IMG/VR virus record: IMGVR_UViG_3300010371_000029
Span: 1-64,000 of that record
Source: a virus
DNA length: 64,000 bases
Reading direction: 5' to 3' (one strand)
A program made the position numbers and the translations under genes. This document shows, in pieces, positions 38,670 to 49,703 of the stretch (position 1 is its first letter; the number at the start of each line of letters is the position of its first letter). The notes beneath the pieces were generated by a model that saw nothing but the letters and a program-made list of their open reading frames with translations, ran no database searches and was not told the DNA's origin.

Positions 38670-41600
38670 ATGGCTTCAAAATTCGTAATCTCTGCTGAGT
38701 TAAATCTTCAGGGTGTGACCGGGCTTAAAGAAGCACAGACTTCTATTAAGAAAGGTCTAGCCAAAACTGCATTACAAATTGATTCCATTACTGTTAGTCA
38801 AAAAGCTATCAGTCAGGCCCAAAGGGCTATTAATAAGGCTGTTTCCGCTAATTTAAATATTTCTAAAATTCGTTTTGCTAGTACAGCCCTGAATAATCTT
38901 TCTAAACAACTTCAAGGTGCCCTATCTAAACCTATCAATATAGGTTCTATTAATTTAGGTAAAGCTGGATTTGCTAATATAGCACGGCAAATTAATCAGG
39001 GGTTGGCTAATAGGACCATTACAGTTTCTCAATTAGCTGTTTCCAGAAGCGCGGTGAATTCTTTAGCTAGAAGTATCAGTGCGGGCCTAGCTAATGCACG
39101 TTTCACCTTACCTATTTTTAACGTTAGACAAAATGTTGTAAGTTCTATTTTAAGTCAAATAAGAAATCAACTTCGTACTGCGCCGCCAGTAACTTTGAAT
39201 ATTCGGGCAAATGTTTTGGGAACAACTCGGTCTATTTCAGGAAGTGGTGGTGGAAACGCTATTAGACAGATTAGGGCTGATTTAACTGACGCTAATAGTG
39301 CGCTCGCACAGTTTGGTACGCAGGCCGGTTTTACCTTTAAACGGTTCCTTGCTTATAAAGTCACCACTGATATATTCTTTTCTATCTCTCGCTCTATCGG
39401 AGCCGCCACGGAAAAGTTCCTTGAATTTGACCGTGAATTAAGACGCGCCCAACAGGTTACGCAAGAAAGTGAAATTGCTGTACAATCCCTTTCCCAGGCC
39501 GCAAGGGATATAGGTAAAAATTATGGTACTTCATCTTTAGAAATTTTAAAATCGGCGACTACGTTAGCTCAGGCGGGCATCCCATTAAAAGAAGTACAAG
39601 ATATTATCAAGGTTATAGGTAAGACTGACCTTGCACCTACCTTTACTTCGATTAAAAATACTACCGAAGCCGTTATTGCTATTAAAAATCAATTCAAACT
39701 TAGTACAAGTGAAATAGAACGTTCATTAGGGTCTGTGAATAAAGTTGCGGCAGATTTCGCCGTTGAATCAGACGACATTCTTGAAGCGGTTAGACGTGTG
39801 GGTGGTGTTTTCGCCCAAACTAATAATGGAGTGGAAGACGGTGTACGCAATTTTCAACAGTTGATTGCTGTATTTACCGCTGTCCGTCAAACTACCCGTG
39901 AAAGTGCCGAAGCTATTTCTACTGGCTTAAGAAATATTTTTACTCGTTTACAACGGCCTAAAACTTTGGAATATTTGGACGATTTAAATATTAGGTTGAG
40001 AGATGCTAGGGGCGAGTTTATTGGAATTTTTCCAGCACTGGAAAAGCTCAATTCAGCATTCAAACAATTAGAAGCTAAAGGTGATACTTCTACCAAATTC
40101 GCTATTTTAGAGGAAATTGCGGGTTCGCGCAACCTTTCCCGTGCTTTGCCCGCTATTAATCAGGTTGGGACTGCTAGGAGTGCCTATTTCTCTGGTTTAT
40201 TGGGAGAAAACAGTCTTAATGCTGAGAAAGGTATTGCTGGAAAATCTCTTCAAAATCAAGTTAAAAGACTTGGAGAAACATTTTTTGATACTTATACCGA
40301 AATTGCCAACAATGACAGTGTAAAGAAAACCGCCCAATCGTTTATTGATTTATCATCTTCTATCTTAACTCTTACTAAAAATTTGGCGGGTCTTACTCCT
40401 GTTTTAGCATCTTTAGGAGTGGGGTTTGGACTAAAAGCTTTACAGACAACTCTCTTTAATTTCGGTAAGGGATTTTTTGGAGCTTCCCTTCCAAATGGAA
40501 CTAGATTATCTCCAAATGCAAATTCCAAATATACGGCTTCGCCTAGTCAATTGGTTCAGAGAGCTTCTTTGTTTCAAGGAACTCCTAGGATTCAATCAAG
40601 TTATTCAGCTATCTCGAATAATCAACGTTTCTACCGGAATGCAAAAACGTCTGGATTATCTTCTACTATTTTAGGTAATTCTGTTTTACCTGATGGTTCA
40701 ACACCGGAAGCTAAGGCTTTATTAGGAGCACAAACAGGTATTGTAAATGCAAGAAATAGAATTTCTAGTTTACAAACTAGTATTCAATCTTCTACTAATG
40801 CTAATGAAATTTTAACTTTTAAACAATCTTTATTAAAATCTGCAAGAGCTATTTCTGTATTAGAAACAACGGTTTCTCAATTAACACCGGTAGTTGCTCA
40901 ACAGACTAGACTTATTGGTGGTTTTGGTGGGGCTGTAGTGAATGTTGGTCGCGGAACACGTAGGGTTTCAACTTTAGGTCGAATTCCTAGAGGTTTGAGA
41001 AATTTAGGTAGTGCAGCTTTGCGTCATTCGCCTGGAATAGTTAATAGCTTAAGCACGGCCGCTCTACTCGGTACGTCATTTTTGGATACAGAACAAACAC
41101 CTGATTTATCTAATTCTAGTTCTAAAAGAATAAAAGCTTCTTTACAGGGAGCAGGATTTGGTTCGTTTTCTGGTGCTTTTGTTGGAACACAACTTGCCGG
41201 ACCAATTGGAGGAACGGTTGGTGCATTAGGTGGGGCGATTGGCGGATTTATTAGTGCTTTTGATAGGGCGACTAGAGAGATAGAATCTATCAAGATTGAT
41301 AGGTCTTTAAGTGAATTATCTGGTAAATTTTCTACACTAAGAGAAAAATTAGCTGATGTTATTAATCCTTTAGAAAGATTGAAAATAATAGCCGAGACAT
41401 TTGGCGGTAAAGACCCATTAGATGAAGTTTTTAAGGAATTTGATAAAAAAAGAAATCAGAACGAAAAAGAAGCTACGTTCGGACGAGACGTGGTTCGAGG
41501 AATTTTTTCTCCTTATGAAGCAGTCCATCGTTTTTTGGGGGGGAATCCAAGACGATTTGGCGCTGCCGACACGATTAGTGATTTTGTAGGTCTTAGTCCA

Positions 41601-44600
41601 AATCAAGAAAATTTAACTAGAGATACGATATCTGACCCAGCGTTACATAAAAATTTTACCGAAGCTATTCTTAATAAGGCTGAAATAGCTGCTTCGAGCG
41701 GTATAAGTTTTGGGGACTTTTTAAGACAAAATATTGGCGGAAGAAATGTATCCGACGCTATTAATTTATTGGGAAAATCTAATCTACAAGGAACCACCGA
41801 AAAAGAAAAGAACGCAGAGGCGTTGCGTAATAATAAAATTTTACTTTCTGCTACTAAAGAGATTTATGATTTTAAGAAAAGAGAACCTGAAAATGTTGAA
41901 GTCCTTCGTAAGTTTAACGATGCTGCCCAACAGGCTGTGGAAAGATTTGAACAGTTTTCCGACGCTTTAGATAATGCTAAAGACCAAATTGGGCGATTGG
42001 GCGATTCTGTAGATTATGTAACAAAAATAGCTGAAGGTGGGACGGGCACTCCTACGCTTTTAGGTGGGTTGAATAAACTCGCACCTACAGCTACCGGTGC
42101 GGGCCGCGCTGGGTTTGAAAGTGTTTTAAAAGGCATTTCGTCTTTTGGTAATGATGATGAACTTGCCCGTCAATTTATCGAACAACGCAACCTTAAACCT
42201 TTTTTAACTGACGTATTTTCCAGTATAGCTAATAAAACCATTCTTAAAAAGGAGGATTATGGAGATGTAGGTATTTCTGATGAAGATAGAAAAAGATTAA
42301 ATATTCCTGTTCCAAATTATGAAAGTAGAATTCAAAGTAGATTTTTAAAACGAGTTGATGAACAAGGTTTTAGTGGTTCTACAAAGTTAGCACTTCAAAA
42401 GTCTTTCGAGGAACTTGGACAACGTGAAGGCGGAATTGAACATTTTATTACTAAGGCTTATGAAACTAAGGCTTTGCCCGAATTAGTAAAGGATTTTACA
42501 AGATTTAATGATGATTTAGAAAATTATTTCCATGATAAGGGACAGGCGATACTTAGCTCGCGCCAGATTATATTAAATGCTAAGGCTTCCGCCGATGAAT
42601 TAACATTTAAAAATGCGGCTAGTTTAGATAAGATTGCAAATATTGGGGAATTTTCACTAACTCGAAAGCTTCGCTTTAAATCTCCTTCTGAAGTCGGAAA
42701 TGCTCTTCGGGCATTCTCCGACAATCAATTTAATGTTCGCCAACAGCGGCTTGGTGGGGCTATAGGTCTCAATGCTGGGGCTTTGAGTACACAGGCTCTT
42801 GCGGCGCAGCGCGAGGCCATTAGCCTTCGTGAAAAGTTGAGGGACTTTGAACACACCGCTTCAAATGAGGATGAATTCAATAGATTGTCAGATTCATTTT
42901 TGTTGGCACAACGAAAGGCGGCCAACCTTAGAGAGGCCCTAGAGGGTCTTACAGACTCGCAGGCTCGCCTAGCAGGCGTGAGTAAGCAGTTGGCCGAGGT
43001 TGAGAGTGAACGAGCCCAAAAGGCCGCTCTTGCCGAACACCTCCTTACTGGAGGTCCCGATGCTCAGGCTCAATTCAGGCTTGGTCAAAATTTAGCCCGG
43101 TTTGTTAATGAAAAAGGTGAATTCCAGGGCGGTATAGTCAATGGTGCCGGCCCAAGAGGAAAGGCAGGATTCGTCTCTGCCCAGTTCGCCCAAGCTAATA
43201 TTCTTTCCAATCCTGACAATGTTAAAGCTCTCGCTAACTATCTGGATTTGACAGGCAAATCCGAAACAAAGACCTCGCTGTTCGCGAGATTGGGAGGCTT
43301 TGATGCATCTAAAGAAAATAAATTAATTAATGAAGCTGAGGAAATAGAGAATTCGGCCAAGACAGCTATTAAGTCTCTTTATGAACTTGGGCAGGCTTCC
43401 ATTGCTAACATTACCGATACGGCTAAAGCTTCTAAGGTTAACTTTGAGTTGGCTACTGCCACCATCTACGCAAAAACTGTAGTCCTTTCAGGAGAGATTG
43501 GGGCTACTCATGCCGCGATGGGTGGCCTTATGAAATCAAGAGGGACTGACACGGTGCCGGCCATGTTGTCTCCTGGGGAGTACATCGTTAATGCTAAAAG
43601 CGCTAGTTCTAACCGGGCTCTCTTAGAGCATGTTAATAAAGCTAGAGGACCTATATATCGGGCAGATGGTGGGCTAGCCTATGCACCGTCAAATTTGGAT
43701 AATATGTCTTATGAACAACTAAAAAAACAAACTGATAGTTTTAAAGCATCAGATTTCGGACCGGACTTAACAAAACTTAGAGATGAAGCTCTTGCAAAGC
43801 AAGCTTATGAAAGACAGCAGAGAATTAATAGTTTAGTTAAAGAAAATCAAGAAGCCCAAATATCTAGATTAAATCAGGGGGCCGCCCAGCAGAGTTATAT
43901 TGATAGTCTTCCTAACTACGGTTCACCTTTAGATAAATTAGTAAACCACCCATTAGACGTAACGGCCGGCTTCTTTCATGGGGGGGCTGACGTTTCTAGG
44001 GCGGTTGTAACTACTCCTTTTAAGGCTTTAAAAGCTATTCCAGGTATAGTTAAAGACCCGGAAGGAACTTATTATGCTACTGAGGCCGCTATTAAGAATT
44101 TACCAAAAGGTATTTCACATACAGCGTTATCTACATTAGATTCTAGCTCTGCTCCGATAGAACTTGGTAGAACTTTAGGGTCAACAGCAGCTTCAAGTCT
44201 ACCTTTACCAGGAATTACCGCTGCCGCTAGTGCTTTGAAATATACTGCTCGCGGAATCAAATTTGGGCAAAATACCTCATCTTTTATTAAAGGGTTAGGT
44301 GTTTTGGGAGACGTTGTTAAAGCTGAACAGGCTGCTCCTTTACACCCATTAGGGACCGTTTCTCATCAAGTGGCTAGTAGAGTTAAAGGAACTAAATCGG
44401 TCGCAGACGCTATAGAAGCAATAGCATTACAAGCTGTAGGTAAAAGGGTGAAACCAAGAGTTAAATTGGGTGACCCAATTCTAGGACGAGTTAGTGAAAA
44501 TACTTTAGGTATAAATCTAACTAGTAATTTAGGGAATGCCGCTAAAGCTGGATATCCATTAAAACCAAAAATTATAGGACAACTTCCCCAATCTGCTCTG

Positions 44601-46121
44601 GGTCCTTTAACTGAGGCAGCTTCTCCAATCAGGTCGCAAGTTTTAGCTTCTCTAGAAAGTGGAGATGTTGCTCTTGCGGAAGCTGTTAGACCCGCTTCGG
44701 CTAAACGTGTTAAAGATATATTAAGTGTTTTACATTCAAGTGCAAAAGCATATAAAACTTATGGAAGTAGGATTAACAAAGGTACTTTTAATACAACCGG
44801 AAAAGTTAGTGGGTTGAAAGCTAGTGGTTTAACGAAGGTAGCAGAATCTAGATTAAAACAGATGGTGGATACCACAAATGCAATTGGAGCTTCTCATAAA
44901 CAGGAAATAAATACTCAAGGAATTTCATTTCAAAATCTTGATATTTTTGGGAAGGCTCATCCCATTCAATTAGTTAGAGAAGGTTTACTGGCAGATTATG
45001 GGTCTCGCGTTTTATCACATGAGACGGGACATTCTTTATTAAGTATAGTAGCACAAGAATTAAGACAGGGGGGTCTGTCTTATTCAAAACTTAAAAACCA
45101 TCCTTTAAAACATAGTCCAATTATTCGTGCGGCTAGATTATTGAACCGATATGGTCTTAGTGGTGGAACAGACCCAATTAAAGGTTCACAATTTACAGCT
45201 ATTCATGAAATTTTTGCTATATTAAACGAATTCAGACCTAACGAATTAAAGTATCTAAATCCAGATGGAACAAATCTTTCCCGTTCAGACAGAATATTAA
45301 AACTTTTAACTAATCCTGGTTATGCGTCAAAACTTGACCCCAAAACAAAGATATTTATTGCTAAGTTCGCCAGTTCTTTAGAAGCGGCCGGCTATGCTAC
45401 GGGCGGTCATGTAAGGGGAGCTTCGGATACGGTGCCCGCTTGGCTTACTCCAGGTGAATTTGTAGTTAAAAAGGGTGTTGCCCAAAGAAATAAAGCTCTT
45501 TTAGAGAGCATGAATAATGGATATGAAAGCGGAGGAGAAGTAGAACCAAAATTTAGAATCCATCATCCTCATAAGCCCTTAAAATCTAAATTTACTGGAA
45601 CAAAACAAAATGAATTAGAAAATTATATTAAGCAACGTCGTCAATTTATTGATAAACAAAACGGGGAAAATGCTGCTGGACAATTATATGCCGCCGAACA
45701 ACAAAGAAGACGACAAGAATATCAAGCACGCCAAACAAATGCAAGAGCTAATTTTTTCCAGCGTGGATTTGGGTTGACAGGAAATCGTTTTGGTTCTATA
45801 AATAGAGAGCAGATAGACCAAGAATTAATTCGTCGCGGCCACAATCCTGATAACGCTAGAGTTAGTCCAGAAAATTCGGCGTTTCTTAAAGTTTTCATAG
45901 AGCGCAGTGGCGAGGCAGCAAAGAAATTTGAGGAAGCATTTAAAAATATTCCGCGCGAAATTACAATGAAGGTTAATGACGTTAATGTTAATCTGGGCGG
46001 CTTAGATATGTTGAAACTTCTTAGTAAAGAAGCAACAGACCAAATTGCCCAAAAGGTATATGAAAAACTTAAACATCTTCCAAATTCGGAAAAGGCTAGG
46101 ATTTTTAAAGGATTAGCATGA
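38670..46121 (+). CDS. Tail tape measure protein
   Basis: 2483 residues, mostly helix with Ala/Gln/Leu. About residues 200-560 resemble the usual helical tape-measure head (FKRFLAYKVTTDIFFSISRS..FLEFDRELRRAQQVTQES). Two Gly-rich motifs of the GGxVxGxxDTVPAxLxPGExxV type occur near 1617 (GTDTVPAMLSPGEYIV) and 2245 (SDTVPAWLTPGEFVV), a pattern typical of this family. A stretch with His-Glu-x-x-His lies at 2117-2121. Using about 0.15 nm per residue, a tail near 0.37 micrometre is expected. It determines tail length and acts in DNA delivery. Confidence 0.9.
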   Translation: MASKFVISAELNLQGVTGLKEAQTSIKKGLAKTALQIDSITVSQKAISQAQRAINKAVSANLNISKIRFASTALNNLSKQLQGALSKPINIGSINLGKAGFANIARQINQGLANRTITVSQLAVSRSAVNSLARSISAGLANARFTLPIFNVRQNVVSSILSQIRNQLRTAPPVTLNIRANVLGTTRSISGSGGGNAIRQIRADLTDANSALAQFGTQAGFTFKRFLAYKVTTDIFFSISRSIGAATEKFLEFDRELRRAQQVTQESEIAVQSLSQAARDIGKNYGTSSLEILKSATTLAQAGIPLKEVQDIIKVIGKTDLAPTFTSIKNTTEAVIAIKNQFKLSTSEIERSLGSVNKVAADFAVESDDILEAVRRVGGVFAQTNNGVEDGVRNFQQLIAVFTAVRQTTRESAEAISTGLRNIFTRLQRPKTLEYLDDLNIRLRDARGEFIGIFPALEKLNSAFKQLEAKGDTSTKFAILEEIAGSRNLSRALPAINQVGTARSAYFSGLLGENSLNAEKGIAGKSLQNQVKRLGETFFDTYTEIANNDSVKKTAQSFIDLSSSILTLTKNLAGLTPVLASLGVGFGLKALQTTLFNFGKGFFGASLPNGTRLSPNANSKYTASPSQLVQRASLFQGTPRIQSSYSAISNNQRFYRNAKTSGLSSTILGNSVLPDGSTPEAKALLGAQTGIVNARNRISSLQTSIQSSTNANEILTFKQSLLKSARAISVLETTVSQLTPVVAQQTRLIGGFGGAVVNVGRGTRRVSTLGRIPRGLRNLGSAALRHSPGIVNSLSTAALLGTSFLDTEQTPDLSNSSSKRIKASLQGAGFGSFSGAFVGTQLAGPIGGTVGALGGAIGGFISAFDRATREIESIKIDRSLSELSGKFSTLREKLADVINPLERLKIIAETFGGKDPLDEVFKEFDKKRNQNEKEATFGRDVVRGIFSPYEAVHRFLGGNPRRFGAADTISDFVGLSPNQENLTRDTISDPALHKNFTEAILNKAEIAASSGISFGDFLRQNIGGRNVSDAINLLGKSNLQGTTEKEKNAEALRNNKILLSATKEIYDFKKREPENVEVLRKFNDAAQQAVERFEQFSDALDNAKDQIGRLGDSVDYVTKIAEGGTGTPTLLGGLNKLAPTATGAGRAGFESVLKGISSFGNDDELARQFIEQRNLKPFLTDVFSSIANKTILKKEDYGDVGISDEDRKRLNIPVPNYESRIQSRFLKRVDEQGFSGSTKLALQKSFEELGQREGGIEHFITKAYETKALPELVKDFTRFNDDLENYFHDKGQAILSSRQIILNAKASADELTFKNAASLDKIANIGEFSLTRKLRFKSPSEVGNALRAFSDNQFNVRQQRLGGAIGLNAGALSTQALAAQREAISLREKLRDFEHTASNEDEFNRLSDSFLLAQRKAANLREALEGLTDSQARLAGVSKQLAEVESERAQKAALAEHLLTGGPDAQAQFRLGQNLARFVNEKGEFQGGIVNGAGPRGKAGFVSAQFAQANILSNPDNVKALANYLDLTGKSETKTSLFARLGGFDASKENKLINEAEEIENSAKTAIKSLYELGQASIANITDTAKASKVNFELATATIYAKTVVLSGEIGATHAAMGGLMKSRGTDTVPAMLSPGEYIVNAKSASSNRALLEHVNKARGPIYRADGGLAYAPSNLDNMSYEQLKKQTDSFKASDFGPDLTKLRDEALAKQAYERQQRINSLVKENQEAQISRLNQGAAQQSYIDSLPNYGSPLDKLVNHPLDVTAGFFHGGADVSRAVVTTPFKALKAIPGIVKDPEGTYYATEAAIKNLPKGISHTALSTLDSSSAPIELGRTLGSTAASSLPLPGITAAASALKYTARGIKFGQNTSSFIKGLGVLGDVVKAEQAAPLHPLGTVSHQVASRVKGTKSVADAIEAIALQAVGKRVKPRVKLGDPILGRVSENTLGINLTSNLGNAAKAGYPLKPKIIGQLPQSALGPLTEAASPIRSQVLASLESGDVALAEAVRPASAKRVKDILSVLHSSAKAYKTYGSRINKGTFNTTGKVSGLKASGLTKVAESRLKQMVDTTNAIGASHKQEINTQGISFQNLDIFGKAHPIQLVREGLLADYGSRVLSHETGHSLLSIVAQELRQGGLSYSKLKNHPLKHSPIIRAARLLNRYGLSGGTDPIKGSQFTAIHEIFAILNEFRPNELKYLNPDGTNLSRSDRILKLLTNPGYASKLDPKTKIFIAKFASSLEAAGYATGGHVRGASDTVPAWLTPGEFVVKKGVAQRNKALLESMNNGYESGGEVEPKFRIHHPHKPLKSKFTGTKQNELENYIKQRRQFIDKQNGENAAGQLYAAEQQRRRQEYQARQTNARANFFQRGFGLTGNRFGSINREQIDQELIRRGHNPDNARVSPENSAFLKVFIERSGEAAKKFEEAFKNIPREITMKVNDVNVNLGGLDMLKLLSKEATDQIAQKVYEKLKHLPNSEKARIFKGLA

Positions 46122-48286
46122 GTTTTCCTCTAATTCGTAGATTTACAATTGGTAGTGGGGTTGGATGCGATTATACCAATCTCCAAAGCTGGTGGGGCGA
46201 TTGGGGTGGCAGGAATCTAATTAACAATAACGAAATTATAATTGCTGATATGGCCCCTCAATTGTTTGTAGCTAGCGGCCACCTTGATATGAATGATGGA
46301 TATTTTTCCACTAACTCTGTGACTGATGCCGGGCATTATTACATGGTCCGGGGACAATATGGGAACTGTTTTGATGGAAATTTCAATGGTTTACCGAATA
46401 CTCCGAATAATAGCACTTTTCCTTATAGTGGGGCTAGCGGTACGATTTTGCGGTTTGATACGGGTATAGCAGGAATACCAGTTTATGGATTAAGCAATGG
46501 TCAATACGCATGGGGCGAAAATGCTTATTTAAACGATTTAGACTTTTTTGGAGTCAGATGTAAAATACCTTATACACGATTTGAAAATTTTACAATTTGT
46601 AATGCTAATTTTAATTATTGGGCCTATCCCACCCTAGGAGCTTCTGGTACAAGTCAATCATTTCTTAATTTACCCAATATTAAATTACACGGCATTGATT
46701 GTATTAATACTAGCGGAGTGATAATTGATTCAGTGGCAGTGGGTGACCTTTCTATATTTGCTTATTGCCCCAATTTTAACTATAACGGAGCTAGTCCGCC
46801 GACCGGATATGTTTCATTACCTTTATATACTAATCCCACTACTATTAGTGCTATAGGAATTCAAACCAACAATTCTGTAGTTAGAAATTGTATGGTTTAT
46901 GACATATATGCCGCCGCTTCTGGCTTTATATCAGGTAGTGGAAGTTTAAACATACAATCCTGTGGAATTTTATCGAGTGGATTTTTTGGAAGTGTTTTAA
47001 ATAATACAGTTGGAAGGTGTCAACTAGATAATTTTGCTTTAACTCCTACTAGTGGTACTTTCACTAATTCTAATCCTTATCCCGCTGCCGCTATAGGGAT
47101 GATGAATCCTACATATAATGATGTAAATTTTAATGACAGTATTTTAGGAACACCTTTCGGATTTTGTTTGAATAATTATGCATTTCAATCTCCTTCTGGT
47201 TACTTATTTTTAAGTAGTAGCTTTCATCCAACTTTAATAGCTAATGCATCTGACCAATTTACACCAGGAGGGCCTGTATTTACTCCTACGTTTATTCCTC
47301 AACAACCTATATCTAATTTATCTTCTTCAATCGCGTTATTAGCTTCGGGCAATCTTAGAGCAAATCCAAGTGGTAAATTAGTTGGTTCAGGTGTAACAGT
47401 TGATACCTTTAATTGGAATTATACTCTTAGTGATTACAATCCTTTTTCATGGTTATTTAGATTTAGTTGGGATTTTGAAGGACAACCTAGGTTATCTAGT
47501 TGGACCATTGGCGCGGACCAGTCATATTTACAAAGTAGCAAAACTGTATATGGAAAAAATACTTTCACGCCCGATGGACTTCCTCTTTATGTAGGACCAC
47601 CAGCTAATACGGAAACAGCTTTTTTACCACTTTATTTACATGAGAATGTAAGCTCTGGCTATATTCCTCTTTATATTTCAACGTTTGATAATTTGCCCCA
47701 CATTTCTGGATTTATGCCTTTGGTTATACCAGGATTGAATCCGGCACCACCTTCCCCTCCAGGACCACAACCTATAAATAATGATATTCCTTTATATTTA
47801 TTTAATGTACAAACGGGAGAATATGGTGAATATGGCACGGGGGACCCACAATATTACTCATTGGGTCTAAATTTAACTCTTTTAGCGTCTAAACAAAGTT
47901 TATCCAATTTAATGAGTTTATATATAGGGGCGGCCACCCCTTCAGAAGTGGGGGATATTTCTTTATTTTTAGAAAACGCTTATTCAGATATTAATGGAAA
48001 TATTACATTATTTATAGAAGGATTAAGTCTCAGCGGTGCGGAAGATTCTTCTGGTATACCATCATTGTCTACTATGCCCCTTTTTATGGAAAGAATCCCC
48101 GGAGATGGAATTCCGTTGTATATATCTGGTAAGGACGTTGAAGATTCAAATGGTCAAATTACGCTCTTTATGGACGCTCTCTACGAAACTATTAGTAATT
48201 TAGACAACGGGGATATATTTACACTTCTTCTTACTTCATTTGATTATTCAAACGCAAACGCAAAACTTTATATTAGAGGATTTTAA
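46118..48286 (+). CDS. Virion protein with beta-helix-like N-terminus and PLYI repeats
   Basis: 722 residues. Residues about 1-360 are Asn/Gly-rich with stacked short strands and Cys pairs, like a right-handed beta-helix (ICNANFNYW; VVRNCMVYDIYA; LNIQSCGIL). Residues 450-722 contain about ten units ending in x-PLYI/LTLYI/LFI with a Gly after it (GYIPLYIS, GDISLFLE, GNITLFIEG, DGIPLYISG, GQITLFMD). It is ATGA-coupled to the tape measure gene. A tail-tip or fibre protein is likely. Confidence 0.55.
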   Translation: MSFPLIRRFTIGSGVGCDYTNLQSWWGDWGGRNLINNNEIIIADMAPQLFVASGHLDMNDGYFSTNSVTDAGHYYMVRGQYGNCFDGNFNGLPNTPNNSTFPYSGASGTILRFDTGIAGIPVYGLSNGQYAWGENAYLNDLDFFGVRCKIPYTRFENFTICNANFNYWAYPTLGASGTSQSFLNLPNIKLHGIDCINTSGVIIDSVAVGDLSIFAYCPNFNYNGASPPTGYVSLPLYTNPTTISAIGIQTNNSVVRNCMVYDIYAAASGFISGSGSLNIQSCGILSSGFFGSVLNNTVGRCQLDNFALTPTSGTFTNSNPYPAAAIGMMNPTYNDVNFNDSILGTPFGFCLNNYAFQSPSGYLFLSSSFHPTLIANASDQFTPGGPVFTPTFIPQQPISNLSSSIALLASGNLRANPSGKLVGSGVTVDTFNWNYTLSDYNPFSWLFRFSWDFEGQPRLSSWTIGADQSYLQSSKTVYGKNTFTPDGLPLYVGPPANTETAFLPLYLHENVSSGYIPLYISTFDNLPHISGFMPLVIPGLNPAPPSPPGPQPINNDIPLYLFNVQTGEYGEYGTGDPQYYSLGLNLTLLASKQSLSNLMSLYIGAATPSEVGDISLFLENAYSDINGNITLFIEGLSLSGAEDSSGIPSLSTMPLFMERIPGDGIPLYISGKDVEDSNGQITLFMDALYETISNLDNGDIFTLLLTSFDYSNANAKLYIRGF

Positions 48287-49701
48287 TGCCCGTTTCATAC
48301 AATAGCAATTTAATGATACCGGCCCCTTTAGTCGATATCAATAAGAGTTATAATAGGACTCAATCTGGCGACCAGAAACTTGGGGCAATTTTTAATATAA
48401 CTATTACCGGTCAATTGGTAGCCTATAAGGGTTCTCCAGATAGTTCTAGAGTATTTTGGAATCAACCGGGCGACCCACCTGATGAAACTGACATTTTTGA
48501 CGATACAACCACATGGATGGGGGCATTAGAGAGAAAACAGGAGGCTCTAAGAGAGCTTTTTGCCGACGACGGGTATTTATTTGAAATTACCCCTTTAGAT
48601 GGTTCGCCCCCCATTTCCTTTTATTCTAGGACCGTTTCATTAGATTTTGCAGCAGGATTGTGGACTTATTTGACCGACTACACCATTGTTTTAGAAGCCA
48701 CACAAATTTTCATTTCTGGTTCTCCCTTAGGGGATGAGGACGATTTTAATCAATTCTTGACCCAAGCTAATGAAAATTGGACAATTGAAATGGCCGAAGA
48801 CAATGAACATATATTTAATGTTTCACACAATATTTCAGCAGTAGGAAGAACCAGTTATGCAAGTGATGGGACAGAAATACCCGGATGGGTCTCTGCTAGT
48901 GGATTCGTCCAATCTAAGTTAGGTTATCAATCAGGAATAGGTAATTCACCCGGCGTATTGAATCTTCCGGCAGTGAGTGGTTATACTCCTTATAACTATT
49001 TCCGTTCTCTCAATATGGACGAATTGGACGGTTCGTATGGAATTAGTGAAACGTGGGTTCTATCTTTAGCCGCCGCGAGGGAGGATTTTGAGGTTCAAAG
49101 CACATTTGACGTTACCACCGGAAGAACCACCGTAAACGTTCAGGGCACAGTAACAGGTTTAAATACGCGAGATGATAATTTTCAACTAACTACTTCAAAG
49201 TATACCGCCGCCGCTACTTATTGGAGTGGGATTCAGGGAGATATTTATGTAAGAGGAAACACATATGCCGGGGTAAGTTTAAATCCACAGGCTTTGAGTC
49301 AAACAGTGGGCGAAAATCCAATTGCGGGCGTTATTTCTTATAATTATGTTTATGATAATAGACCGCCAAATATTACACCCAGTTCACTCATAGAAACTAT
49401 CAACGTTCAGGACAATTTCCAAAACGACGTATTCGCTGCTATCCCTATTATAGGGCGAACAGCCGGGCCGATTTTTCAAAATATGAATACTAAAACCCCC
49501 CGGTCTAGAACGCTTTCAATTGAATTGCACTATCCTTCAGCTAGCGGCGCATGGTCTTTTCAGAATAAACCGGACGTTTCAGCAATAGTTTCAATGGTAA
49601 CCCCCACAGCTACTAACGTGTTTCAATCTGACGGAAATGATAATTGGGACTGGAAAAACGGGATTTATACATATCTTCAAACATGGACCTATGGTAATTA
49701 G
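48286..49701 (+). CDS. Probable distal tail/baseplate protein
   Basis: 471 residues, beta-rich, with MPVSYNSNLMIPAPLVDINKSY, a helix near 80 (TTTWMGALERKQEALRELF) and several SISG-type strands in the second half (VQGTVTGLNTRDDNFQL). The position after tape measure and beta-helix gene, before the large hub-like protein, fits a distal tail component. Confidence 0.5.
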   Translation: MPVSYNSNLMIPAPLVDINKSYNRTQSGDQKLGAIFNITITGQLVAYKGSPDSSRVFWNQPGDPPDETDIFDDTTTWMGALERKQEALRELFADDGYLFEITPLDGSPPISFYSRTVSLDFAAGLWTYLTDYTIVLEATQIFISGSPLGDEDDFNQFLTQANENWTIEMAEDNEHIFNVSHNISAVGRTSYASDGTEIPGWVSASGFVQSKLGYQSGIGNSPGVLNLPAVSGYTPYNYFRSLNMDELDGSYGISETWVLSLAAAREDFEVQSTFDVTTGRTTVNVQGTVTGLNTRDDNFQLTTSKYTAAATYWSGIQGDIYVRGNTYAGVSLNPQALSQTVGENPIAGVISYNYVYDNRPPNITPSSLIETINVQDNFQNDVFAAIPIIGRTAGPIFQNMNTKTPRSRTLSIELHYPSASGAWSFQNKPDVSAIVSMVTPTATNVFQSDGNDNWDWKNGIYTYLQTWTYGN

Positions 49702-49703
49702 GA

